Shown here piece after piece: positions 33,414 through 41,122 of a stretch of DNA of 41,433 bases. The stretch spans positions 1 through 41,433 of the forward strand of contig JBAWVO010000021.1 in assembly GCA_037147235.1 (NCBI GenBank), given 5' to 3'. The position numbers and the translations under genes are program-made. The notes under the pieces were generated by a model, which saw only the letters and a list, made by a program, of their open reading frames with translations, ran no database searches and was not told where the DNA came from. This DNA is from JANXQG01 sp037147235. GTDB taxonomy: Bacteria > Planctomycetota > Planctomycetia > Pirellulales > Thermoguttaceae. The first letter of the stretch is position 1. Each line of letters opens with the position of its first letter.

Positions 33414-34256
33414 TTATCCCCTTGCTTTCCCCACGCCCTGAAACGTGAACGTCGCCTTGAAGCGGCGGTCAAGCTCCTTGGCCTTTTCGTGCAAGGTGGC
33501 CGCAGCAACCCGCGTCTTGTCCCACGTGCAGACGACGATCATGTTGGGGCTTGTGGCGCGAAACGAATATACCTGCGGGTAGGCACTGCGAATGGTAGCC
33601 AGATCGTCGTTGATACCCGGGTGGATGTTCAAATTGATGACCACGATGCCATCCGGCGTGAGTTGCTCGCGGAGCCCCTTATAGAACTTGACCGTTTTCA
33701 GTTGAAGCGGCTGGCCCGTGGTGTCGGTCTTCTCCGAAGGCTTGAGGAAGGCGTCCATGTAAATCACGTCGTAGCGGGTCTTGTTTGACTTGAAATATTT
33801 GAAGGCATCTTGCGTAATGATGTTCGTGTTGTCGTGCGTGCGGACATTGAAGTAATTCTCCGCCAACTGAACGACCTTTTCGTCGATCTCGACGGCATCG
33901 ACCTTCACTTCCGGGTCGTAATGTTCGTAGAAGTGGACCATCGCCCCGCCGCCGAGGCCGACGATCAGGATCCGCTTCTGCTCGGGCATGAAGAAGTAGC
34001 TGGCGAACATCAGGCGGCTGTAGTTCGTGACCAACTCGTAAGGCCGCTTCATGTTCCAGAGGGTCTGGATTTGTTCGACGCCGTTGTCGCGAACAAAGTT
34101 CATCGAGCGCATGCTCCCCTGGCGGCGGATGAGAATGTGCGAGTACTCGCTCTTGACATCCGCCTCGATCGCGCCCGTCCCCTGCCCGGCCGCGTCAGCT
34201 CGCTGCCAGGAAGTCTGTGCGGACAGGAAAAGTAAAACGATCGTGATTTTCTTCAT
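33414..34256 (-). CDS. Exported spermidine-synthase-like protein
   Basis: 280 residues with a clear signal peptide (KKITIVLLFLSAQTSWQRADA). The body has the spermidine-synthase fold: ILIVGLGGGAMVHFYEHY (nucleotide-binding Gly-rich loop), VDAVEIDEKVVQLAENYF, TQDAFKYFK and YDVIYMDAF, then LTPDGIVVINLN. The signal peptide sets it apart from cytosolic SpeE, whose substrate would be in the cytoplasm. It could be a periplasmic member or a methyltransferase-like relative. Isolated between nrnA and fetB. The reaction is not assigned. Confidence 0.8.
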   Translation of the reverse strand: MKKITIVLLFLSAQTSWQRADAAGQGTGAIEADVKSEYSHILIRRQGSMRSMNFVRDNGVEQIQTLWNMKRPYELVTNYSRLMFASYFFMPEQKRILIVGLGGGAMVHFYEHYDPEVKVDAVEIDEKVVQLAENYFNVRTHDNTNIITQDAFKYFKSNKTRYDVIYMDAFLKPSEKTDTTGQPLQLKTVKFYKGLREQLTPDGIVVINLNIHPGINDDLATIRSAYPQVYSFRATSPNMIVVCTWDKTRVAAATLHEKAKELDRRFKATFTFQGVGKARG

Positions 34257-34302
34257 TTGTTATTTGCAATTGCGAAGCCGCAAGTGGCAGAGGAATAATC
34301 CA

Positions 34303-35118
34303 TTATACCTTCCGCAATCGGTCAGGCTGAAACTGGTGATCCGGCGTAAATAGGCGGCGATAACCGAGCAGAACCACGCTGAACGTGCCGAGCGACGTGC
34401 CTGCCGCGATGAGAAACATGATCATGATTTGGTAGCGGGCGGCTTGGCTGGGGTCTTGGCCGGCAATGATCTGTCCGGTCATCATGCCGGGCAGGCTGAC
34501 CAGTCCGGCAACCATCATCGTATTGATCGTAGGGACCATGCCGATGCGGATCGCCTGCTGTACCGCCCAGCAACCCGACTCCCAGCGTGTCGCCCCCAGG
34601 GCCAGCAACGTCTCAACCTGGTCGCGTTTGGAGGCCAACTCGTGGGCAATGCGATCGAGGCTGAGCGAAACGGCACTGATGGTGTTGCCCAAGATCATGC
34701 CCAACAGCGGTATGGCGTAGCGCGGATTGCACCATGACGGGTTCTCCGCTGCCCCTTGAACCTGCACGATGCCGAAGAGGGCGATGGCCGTCATCAGCCA
34801 GCTTGTGGCCCACATCGAGATGATGCTATCGACCCAAATACCGTCGTAGCGGTGTTCGTTCCGTCGCACGGCCGAGATGCCGGCAATGAGCGTCATGGCC
34901 GACATCATCGCCAGCACGAAATACCATCCCCGTCCCGGCTCGAAGAGCCAATTCAGTACGTAGCCGATCAACAGCAGTTGGGTCGTGGTGCGGACGGCCG
35001 CCAGCAATAGCCGCTGGCCCAGGCCCAGCCGAAGCGCGGCCGAGATGGCGGCACTGATCAGGATCAGTGACACGGCGACGGACAGTTGCCAAGCGGTAAG
35101 TTCGATTGGTTGTTGCAT
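34303..35118 (-). CDS. fetB: FetB-type ABC transporter permease (UPF0014)
   Basis: 271 residues from ATG 35118 (a TTG at 35130 is in frame but less likely). Several membrane helices are visible (SVAVSLILISAAISAALRL, YFVLAMMSAMTLIAGISAV, YQIMIMFLIAAGTSLGTF). The motif PLLGMILGNTISAVSLSLD and ATRWESGCWAV, then SLPGMMTGQIIAG, are typical of UPF0014/FetB. E. coli FetAB lowers cytoplasmic iron under oxidative stress. The ATPase gene lies upstream in the same direction, but the pair is separated by an inserted REP/transposase unit (35121-35835). A 24-bp copy of its first codons remains on the far side, at 35835-35858. Confidence 0.85.
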   Translation of the reverse strand: MQQPIELTAWQLSVAVSLILISAAISAALRLGLGQRLLLAAVRTTTQLLLIGYVLNWLFEPGRGWYFVLAMMSAMTLIAGISAVRRNEHRYDGIWVDSIISMWATSWLMTAIALFGIVQVQGAAENPSWCNPRYAIPLLGMILGNTISAVSLSLDRIAHELASKRDQVETLLALGATRWESGCWAVQQAIRIGMVPTINTMMVAGLVSLPGMMTGQIIAGQDPSQAARYQIMIMFLIAAGTSLGTFSVVLLGYRRLFTPDHQFQPDRLRKV

Positions 35119-35154
35119 GGGGGGGATCAATGTTGGTTGCGGGGCGAAGATACT

Positions 35155-35239
35155 CGTCGCGTAGCGACATATTGATGGTAGCCGTGGGTTTCAACCCACG
35201 GACTGGATACCGCACGAGGTGATTGTGTCGCGTAGCGAC
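35155..35239. repeat. Palindrome block downstream of the IS200-type gene
   Basis: GTCGCGTAGCGAC at 35156 and 35227, with CCGTGGGTTTCAACCCACGG at 35182-35201 between. An inverted version of this block lies at 35712-35795. The two blocks enclose the transposase gene. Confidence 0.8.
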
Positions 35240-35248
35240 GCTTGAAAA

Positions 35249-35701
35249 TCAGCCCCACACGTAACACTCGTCATAATCGATCTCATGCTGCTTCAGCAAT
35301 CCGCGATATTCCTCCTGAAAGCTCTTCGTTCGGTGATGCTCGCGCTGCGATTGAATGTAAGCAATTATCGACGGCAAGTTCGATTTACTTGCCGTGAAGG
35401 CACCGTAACCGTCCTGCCACCCGAAACCGTTCATTTGTGAAAATGTCGTTTGAATCCAAGCCGACGAACCGCCTTTGATCAACTGCGCAATCTTGGCTGG
35501 CCCGAACACAGCCGGTGCGCCAAGCAGCATGTGAATATGATCTTCGGTTCCGCCGATCTGTAAGGGCTTCATTTTGTTCTCCCTGGCAATGCCGCCAAGA
35601 TAGGACCAAATGCGTTGCTCGATGTCCGGTTTTATCCATAACTCCCGATTCTTTGTACTGAAAACGATGTGGTAGTGCAATGAGGTGTAGGTGTTTGCCA
35701 T
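35249..35701 (-). CDS. Complete REP-associated/IS200-like Y1 transposase
   Basis: 150 residues from ATG 35701: MANTYTSLHYHIVFSTKNRE at the N-terminus, the HUH motif DHIHMLL, and a C-terminal helix with AYIQSQREHH carrying the catalytic Tyr. The length is complete for the family. Such enzymes nick single-stranded DNA at hairpins, and RAYT relatives act on REP palindromes. The gene is enclosed by inverted palindrome blocks, matching a self-contained REP/RAYT unit. Unlike the truncated relative at 13938 it looks intact. Confidence 0.88.
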   Translation of the reverse strand: MANTYTSLHYHIVFSTKNRELWIKPDIEQRIWSYLGGIARENKMKPLQIGGTEDHIHMLLGAPAVFGPAKIAQLIKGGSSAWIQTTFSQMNGFGWQDGYGAFTASKSNLPSIIAYIQSQREHHRTKSFQEEYRGLLKQHEIDYDECYVWG

Positions 35702-35711
35702 GGTGTCAATC

Positions 35712-35795
35712 GTCGCTACGCGACGGGTGGAAGGCGCGGGGTTCGCAGTCCGTGGGCTGAAACCCACGGCTACCATCGTAACGTCGCTACGCGAC
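35712..35795. repeat. Palindrome block upstream of the IS200-type gene
   Basis: GTCGCTACGCGAC at 35712 and 35783, with CCGTGGGCTGAAACCCACGG at 35750-35769 between, the inverted counterpart of 35155-35239. Confidence 0.8.
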
Positions 35796-35806
35796 GGGTG
35801 GAAGGT

Positions 35807-35858
35807 GGTAAGTTCGATCAGTGGTAGGTTCAATCGGTAAGTTCAATCGGTTGTTGCA
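35807..35858. repeat. Repeated fetB-start tract
   Basis: Three imperfect units of GGTAAGTTC(G/A)AT; the last continues as CGGTAAGTTCAATCGG TTGTTGCA (35835-35858). That matches 35094-35117, the fetB start codon region, at 22 of 24 positions. It is interpreted as a duplicate of the insertion target. Confidence 0.7.
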
Positions 35859-35873
35859 CACGGAGTGTGCCTG

Positions 35874-36545
35874 CTACTTTAGCCGCCCGGCTTCGATGCG
35901 GATGGCGGTGCGGCCAACTCGCTCGGCTTGGGCCTCGTTGTGGCTGACCCAAATCATGGCCCGCTCGGCGTTCTCCGTCAGCCAGCGGTCGATCCATTGT
36001 TCGACGGCCGTGGCGGTTGGTCCATCGAGAGCGGCCGTCGGCTCGTCGAGGAACAGGATCGTGGGATCGAGTTGCAACGCCCGGACCAGGGCGGTAATCT
36101 GGATTTCACCGCCGGAAAGCTCGGCGACCTTCTTTTCCAGAAAGGCAGCATCGCGTCCCAAGGCGGAAAGAAGTTCGACCGTCCGGCGACGATCAAACTT
36201 CCGCTGTCGATGAACACTCAAGGCATAAGGTCTGCACAAGGCGGCCTGGACCGTATCTTCAATCAAGGCCGCGCGCTGATGAAGATAGATTGCCGACGCC
36301 CTGTAGGGGGGCACTGCATCGTGGTGGACGGCTTGGCCGCGGTAGCGAACTTCGCCCCGATCGAGCTGATCGAGCCGGGCCAACGCCCGCAAAAGGAGCG
36401 TTTTCCCCGCTCCCGAGGGGCCGGTCAGCGCAAGACGCATTCCCGATTCGATGGTTAAGGTAACATCGTCGAGCAGCCAAGTCTCGCCATTCGGGTGGCG
36501 GCGGCCGAGATGATCGGCTTCCAGGAGCGTTCCCATCTTTGGCAT
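35874..36545 (-). CDS. fetA: FetA-type ABC transporter ATPase
   Basis: 223 residues. Walker A is GPSGAGKT, the signature is LSGGE, Walker B is ILFLDEPT and the switch His is SHNE. The short length fits FetA, the partner of UPF0014/FetB permeases, and the permease gene is next in the same direction. ATG 36545 and 36536 are possible starts with no strong ribosome site. FetAB exports iron in E. coli; substrate here is inferred from the family. Confidence 0.85.
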   Translation of the reverse strand: MPKMGTLLEADHLGRRHPNGETWLLDDVTLTIESGMRLALTGPSGAGKTLLLRALARLDQLDRGEVRYRGQAVHHDAVPPYRASAIYLHQRAALIEDTVQAALCRPYALSVHRQRKFDRRRTVELLSALGRDAAFLEKKVAELSGGEIQITALVRALQLDPTILFLDEPTAALDGPTATAVEQWIDRWLTENAERAMIWVSHNEAQAERVGRTAIRIEAGRLK

Positions 36546-36587
36546 AGGTGTAGAGCAATCTACTTAGGTTTACGTTTGGCCCGGATC

Positions 36588-36616
36588 TTGTCGTATCGGG
36601 GCAGGCATGAGACAAT
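36588..36616 (+). promoter_or_regulatory. Possible sigma70-type promoter of groES
   Basis: TTGTCG, a 17-base spacer, then GACAAT, ending 66 bases before the groES ATG. No CIRCE-like inverted repeat was seen near it. Weak support. Confidence 0.35.
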
Positions 36617-36682
36617 AGTAGTTTACAACGATCAGCGTCGGACTCCAACGGGTCTGCCGCAAGGCTCTGGAGTCGATAAAAC

Positions 36683-36970
36683 ATGAAGGTTGTTCCCCTG
36701 GACGACAAAGTGGTCATTAAACGGCTCGATTCCGAAGAAATGACCGCGGGTGGGGTTCTGCTGCCTGACGCAGCGCGTGAGATACCGCAGCAGGGACGTG
36801 TTTTATCGGTAGGCGACGGGCGGTTGCTTTCTTCAGGCAGCCGGATTCCTCATCAGGTCAGCGAGGGGGATCGAGTCCTCTTTCAGCGATGGGCTGGCAC
36901 GGAGGTCGAGATCAACGGGCAGGATCTGTTGATCCTCAGCGAGGACGAGATCCTGGCGATCGTTGAGTAA
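36683..36970 (+). CDS. groES: Co-chaperonin GroES (Cpn10)
   Basis: 95 residues, the usual length. MKVVPLDDKVVIKRLDSEEMTAGGVLLPDAA at the N-terminus spans the mobile loop region (here SEEMTAGGVLLPD), and VSEGDRVLFQRWAGTEVEINGQDLLILSEDEILAIVE matches the Cpn10 C-terminus. GroES caps GroEL. groEL is absent from this window: the gene converges on rseP 7 bases later, so this is a stand-alone copy, as often happens in planctomycetes with several chaperonin genes. Confidence 0.92.
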   Translation: MKVVPLDDKVVIKRLDSEEMTAGGVLLPDAAREIPQQGRVLSVGDGRLLSSGSRIPHQVSEGDRVLFQRWAGTEVEINGQDLLILSEDEILAIVE

Positions 36971-36977
36971 GGCCTCC

Positions 36978-39107
36978 CTAATGCGCACCCGGTCGGGCGA
37001 TCCAGCCGAAGTCGAGCCCGAAGACGAAGACCATCAGGCTAAGGATGAAAATCAAACCGATCCAGGTGAGGATCTCCTGCACGCGCTCGTCGGCCGGCTT
37101 GCCGCGAATTCCTTCGTAGATCAAGAGCACCATGTGTCCGCCGTCGAGTACGGGGATCGGCAGGAAGTTGATCACGGCCAAGTTTGCGCTGAGCAAGGTG
37201 AGGAAGATCAAGAGATTGCCCATCCCCTGCCGAGCCTGCATCAGGGCGACGCGGATGATGGTCCAAGGGCCGCCAAAGTTGCGAACGGAAATCTGCTTGG
37301 TTCCTACGACGCTGTGGAGCGAACGGTAAACCAGAAGGGTTGCGTCGGCGGTTTCTTGCGTGCCCAATCGCAAAGCTTCGGAAAGGCTGTCGGCCTTCTG
37401 GACGAATATCATCGGCTCCAGGTTCCAGCCGCGCTGGGAATCAAACCAATCCTTGGCCGCTCCAGGAGTAGCCGTTGCGGTCATCGGGTTATCGCCACGC
37501 TGCCAGGCAAACTCGACGGTTGTGCCCGGGAGGCCGCTTTGGAGATTCAGCAAGAAATAAGGCCAGTTGCTCTCATTCACCTTGAAATCAAGCGTGGCTT
37601 CGCTTTGACCCAAATCCTCATGGTTATATTTCTTGCGCAGTTCGGCCAATTGTTCGGCAGACGGCGGAATAATCTTTGCCTTCGTGATCCGATCACCCGC
37701 TTGCAACCCAGCTTCGGCAGCGGGACTGCCCGACTCAACCTGTGCAATCGTTTCCCATACACGATAGGCGATGCCCAGTTCCGAGATCGCAACGGGACCA
37801 TCCGGCATTAACGACGGGGAGTAGCGAGGCGTGGTGGAGAGCTTGACGGTCACCTTGATCGGCTTTCCCGCACGTTCCAGCCCGAGGGTGACTTCCATCC
37901 CAGCCCGCTTGTGAAGTTCGTCAGGCAGCTTCATCGGGTCGGCAATCGGCTTGTCATCGATTGTCTTGAGCAGATCGCCGGCTTGAATACCAGCTTTGGC
38001 CGCAGGTGAATCGAGTTGCACGGTGGCAATCGGTCCCATCTCCATGATCAGGCCGAACTGTTTCATGGGACTCTTGGGCACGGTGACTTGCACCTTTTCC
38101 ATATCTTCCAACTTGACCGTTTTGCTGTTGGTTTCCTTGGAACGAGCAACGGTCACGGTCAGATCCTCATCGGCGTGGGCGACCAAGTAATCCTGAAGCT
38201 GGCCGTAACTGCCGATCCGTTGATCGCCGATTTGCACGATGCGATCACCCGGCATGAACAGGCCCTTGGCGGTGGCCGCCGCGGATTCCGGAAAAAACGG
38301 AAGGACGTTCTTCTCGTTGATGAGCTTCAATTCCGATGAACTGAGGACGCCGATCGTTGGCTTGCCGCCCAACTGCTCAGGTTTTACGATGATTTCCAGC
38401 GGATCGTTGACGCCCGGCCGCTGGATGAGCAGGGGGATTCCCTGCGAAACGTCGCCGTTGATGATCTCCTCGGTCATGCGACGGAAGTTGTAGACCTTAC
38501 GACCGGCGACTTCTTCGACTTTATCGTCGGCCTGCACGCCCGCTTGCCAGGCGGCACCGCCTGCCATCACGCCGCCCACAACCGTCGGATTTTGCTTCAC
38601 GCCGAAGAGAAATGCGACGACCGCAAAGACCAGCGCGAAGATCATATTCATGATCACGCCCGCCGAGATGATCGCCATCCGCTGGGGAACACTCTTCGCC
38701 AGGTAGCTTCGCGGATCGAAAAGCCGTTTTTCCGCCGAATCGCCCTCTTGTGGTGCAGGCGTCCCGCCTGCGTTTTCCCCTACGTCCCCGCTCTCTTGCC
38801 TCGCGCGCTCCATTTCCTTGCGAAGCTGCGCGGGATTATCTTCCTGCCCCAGCATCTTTACATATCCGCCCAGAGGCAGAATACCGATGCCGTAGAGGGT
38901 TTCGCCCCAGCGGAAGCTGAACAGTTTCAATCCGCCAATGTCAAAACCAATGAAGAATTTGTCAATCTTCACGCCACACATTTTGGCCACGGCGAAGTGA
39001 CCCAGCTCGTGAACGAAGATGACAAAGCCCAGGCCCAAGGCGACTTCCAGGGCGGCAATCCACATACTCGGGTCGGTCCAGCCGACGGCAATCAGGCAGC
39101 AATCCAA
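36978..39107 (-). CDS. rseP: Site-2 intramembrane metalloprotease RseP with PDZ domains
   Basis: 709 residues from TTG 39107, chosen because AGGAGG lies 7 bases upstream; ATG 39065 is a later alternative. The zinc site is HELGH in the first membrane helix (GFVIFVHELGHFAVAKMCG), with the third ligand in PIPVLDGGHMVLL near the C-terminus. It is longer than E. coli RseP (about 450 residues) because several PDZ-like units occupy the middle (for example LDSPAAKAGIQAGDLLKTID and VESGSPAAEAGLQAGDRIT). Such proteases cut anti-sigma factors and signal peptide remnants. The start overlaps the dxr stop, so the two are coupled, as in many bacteria where dxr-rseP-bamA lie together. Confidence 0.92.
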   Translation of the reverse strand: MDCCLIAVGWTDPSMWIAALEVALGLGFVIFVHELGHFAVAKMCGVKIDKFFIGFDIGGLKLFSFRWGETLYGIGILPLGGYVKMLGQEDNPAQLRKEMERARQESGDVGENAGGTPAPQEGDSAEKRLFDPRSYLAKSVPQRMAIISAGVIMNMIFALVFAVVAFLFGVKQNPTVVGGVMAGGAAWQAGVQADDKVEEVAGRKVYNFRRMTEEIINGDVSQGIPLLIQRPGVNDPLEIIVKPEQLGGKPTIGVLSSSELKLINEKNVLPFFPESAAATAKGLFMPGDRIVQIGDQRIGSYGQLQDYLVAHADEDLTVTVARSKETNSKTVKLEDMEKVQVTVPKSPMKQFGLIMEMGPIATVQLDSPAAKAGIQAGDLLKTIDDKPIADPMKLPDELHKRAGMEVTLGLERAGKPIKVTVKLSTTPRYSPSLMPDGPVAISELGIAYRVWETIAQVESGSPAAEAGLQAGDRITKAKIIPPSAEQLAELRKKYNHEDLGQSEATLDFKVNESNWPYFLLNLQSGLPGTTVEFAWQRGDNPMTATATPGAAKDWFDSQRGWNLEPMIFVQKADSLSEALRLGTQETADATLLVYRSLHSVVGTKQISVRNFGGPWTIIRVALMQARQGMGNLLIFLTLLSANLAVINFLPIPVLDGGHMVLLIYEGIRGKPADERVQEILTWIGLIFILSLMVFVFGLDFGWIARPGAH

Positions 39108-40255
39108 TGTAATACCTCCTCGCGAGCCCAACAGTCCATCGCTAGCACATCGGCCAGGGTGGGGCTGGGGGCGTAGTTATGATTTCGCAAAATGTCACGA
39201 CAAACAGGCACGATCTGGTGGAACCCCAAGCGGCCATCGAGAAAGGCCGCGACGGCCGCCTCGTTGGCCCCGTTGAGGACCGCCCCCGACGTACCGCCTA
39301 GTCGGGCAACTTCCAGGCCAAGCTCCAATGCTCCGAATCGCTGGAAATCGGGGGGTTCAAAATCCAAGTGCATCGCCAGCCGCCAATCAACCCGCGATGC
39401 CACCCCGCGATAACGCGAGGGCCACGTCAGGGCATACTGGATCGGCAGCTTCATGTCCGGGGGACTCAACTGGGCGATCACCGAACCATCTACAAATTCT
39501 AGCATGGAATGGACGACCGATTGCGGATGAATCATCACCTGAATCTGCTGACTCGGAATATTGAAGAGCCAGCGGGCTTCGATAATCTCCAGGGCCTTGT
39601 TCATCAAGGTAGCCGAATCGATGGTAACTTTCGGTCCCATATCCCAAGTTGGGTGGGCCAGGGCCTCGGCAACCGACACTTCCGCAAGCTGCTCAAGCGT
39701 GCGAGACCGAAATGGCCCCCCACTCGCGGTGAGGATAATGCGATCGACCTCGCTACGACGGCCTGACTGCATGGCCTGGAAAATAGCACTATGTTCGCTA
39801 TCAACCGGCACGATTTGGGCATGCTTTTCCTCAGCCAACCGCATGACGAGCGGGCCCGCCATGACGAGGCTTTCTTTGTTGGCTAGGGCGACCGATTTGC
39901 CGGCTTCCAAAGCAGCCCAAGTCCCTTGTAGGCCGGCACTTCCGACGATTGCCGAAAGCACCATGTCAACCTCCGCCTCGCCGACCGCTCGGGCAATTCC
40001 CTCCGCGCCAACCAGCACCTCAACGCCCTTCGGTAATTTGGACCGATTGATCCGCACGGACTTTTCAGGGTCCGTAAGTACTATCCATCGAGGGCGAAAT
40101 CGAATAGCCTGTTCAAGGAGCAGATCGATGTTGTTATGGGCCGAAAGGACTCTTGCACATAACTTCCCCCCCGAATTGGCGATAACCTCCATCGCATTTC
40201 GCCCGATACTCCCCGTCGAACCCAGCACGGCAATGTTTTTTCCGGGTTGAGTCAT
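39092..40255 (-). CDS. dxr: 1-deoxy-D-xylulose 5-phosphate reductoisomerase
   Basis: 387 residues from ATG 40255; the frame continues upstream only through palindromic repeats, so that part is excluded. NADPH-binding GSTGSIGRNAMEVI near the N-terminus, ALANKESLVMAG, VPVDSEHSAIFQAMQSG (metal-binding Asp/Glu), GGPFR and MGPKVTIDSATLMNKALEIIEA are all present. It makes 2-C-methylerythritol 4-phosphate in the MEP isoprenoid pathway. It overlaps rseP by 16 bases. Confidence 0.96.
   Translation of the reverse strand: MTQPGKNIAVLGSTGSIGRNAMEVIANSGGKLCARVLSAHNNIDLLLEQAIRFRPRWIVLTDPEKSVRINRSKLPKGVEVLVGAEGIARAVGEAEVDMVLSAIVGSAGLQGTWAALEAGKSVALANKESLVMAGPLVMRLAEEKHAQIVPVDSEHSAIFQAMQSGRRSEVDRIILTASGGPFRSRTLEQLAEVSVAEALAHPTWDMGPKVTIDSATLMNKALEIIEARWLFNIPSQQIQVMIHPQSVVHSMLEFVDGSVIAQLSPPDMKLPIQYALTWPSRYRGVASRVDWRLAMHLDFEPPDFQRFGALELGLEVARLGGTSGAVLNGANEAAVAAFLDGRLGFHQIVPVCRDILRNHNYAPSPTLADVLAMDCWAREEVLHWIAA
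39115..39120 (-). promoter_or_regulatory. Ribosome-binding site fixing a TTG start for rseP
   Basis: AGGAGG on the minus strand, 7 bases before TTG 39107, inside the 3' end of dxr. Confidence 0.75.
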
Positions 40256-40290
40256 GAGAGAAATAAGCGAGGAAACGGCGATTACGATCC

Positions 40291-40351
40291 GTAAAACGGA
40301 ATTTATTCCGTTTACCCAAAAACAATTCAACGGAATAAATTCCGTTCTACG
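40291..40351. repeat. Paired AACGGAAT...ATTCCGTT palindromes in the dxr leader
   Basis: AAACGGAATTTATTCCGTTT near 40294 and AACGGAATAAATTCCGTT near 40329. Each is a palindrome, and the second is the inverse of the first. A relative lies at 22068. Confidence 0.7.
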
Positions 40352-40450
40352 AAAATCCAAGGTAAAGATCAATAGGAAAGGCGGCTCGAAGTCTTTGCCC
40401 CGAACACTCTGTCGGCCTGTCGCCGGAGCAGGTGCCGGCCTTCGTTAGAT

Positions 40451-41122
40451 TTACCGCGCATCGGCGGTTTTCACTCGGGGTGGCTTTTTGGCGGCCTTCG
40501 TATCGATTTCAAACTGGCAACATGGATCGCCGTCATTACGGCAAGACGTTTGTCGCACCGGGCAGCCGGCGATTGCAGACATCAGTTCGAGGTCGATTGT
40601 GCAAACGCTCCGTCGGTCGTCGAACATGCTGATGAACGCGCAGGTCCGCTTCGTTACCGTAAGCTGGCCGTTCTTGGTGGACAAATCGACGAGTCCGCCT
40701 TCCGCTTCCAGGATGGCCGTGAATTGCTCGATTCGCTTCTTAGGATCGGATGCGGTGATTCTTTCCTTATAATGTTCCGCCAAAATGCGGCCGACCGAAC
40801 GGAGGATCCTTTTGGTCAGTTTCTCACCGCCAATATGGCGGACGGCCTTCCAAATCGCCGGCACAACCAATTGCTGATTGTTGGCAAACAACAGCACCAG
40901 CGCGGAGAGTGTTGCCGAGTAACGATGACGCGGTCGCCCACGGCCGGGGAGACGCTCGATCGTGCGCTCGATGAAGCCCGCAGCCACCAATTCGATGAGC
41001 TGCTCGGTTACCGCCGTGCGTGTCACACCCGTTTCTTCGATTAATTCACTTACCGTGCGGGAAGGGCAGCCTGCCAGCAATTTTATTACTCGCATCCCCG
41101 CCGCCGTAATTGTTGTATCCAT
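40451..41122 (-). CDS. SufR-like iron-sulfur transcriptional regulator
   Basis: 223 residues. The N-terminal winged helix includes RTVSELIEETGVTRTAVTEQLIELVAAGFIER, with a basic wing (RLPGRGRPRHRY). The C-terminus carries cysteines spaced as in SufR: RTCAFISMFDDRRSVCTIDL, then GDPCCQFEI. SufR binds a [4Fe-4S] cluster there and represses the suf operon. It lies next to the window end; suf genes may follow outside. The gene could also be another member of this HTH family. Confidence 0.75.
   Translation of the reverse strand: MDTTITAAGMRVIKLLAGCPSRTVSELIEETGVTRTAVTEQLIELVAAGFIERTIERLPGRGRPRHRYSATLSALVLLFANNQQLVVPAIWKAVRHIGGEKLTKRILRSVGRILAEHYKERITASDPKKRIEQFTAILEAEGGLVDLSTKNGQLTVTKRTCAFISMFDDRRSVCTIDLELMSAIAGCPVRQTSCRNDGDPCCQFEIDTKAAKKPPRVKTADAR

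Noticed and set aside
40256..40372. 39-residue N-terminal extension of dxr
   Set aside because: It is encoded by the palindromic repeat pair; the Rossmann motif begins correctly after ATG 40255.
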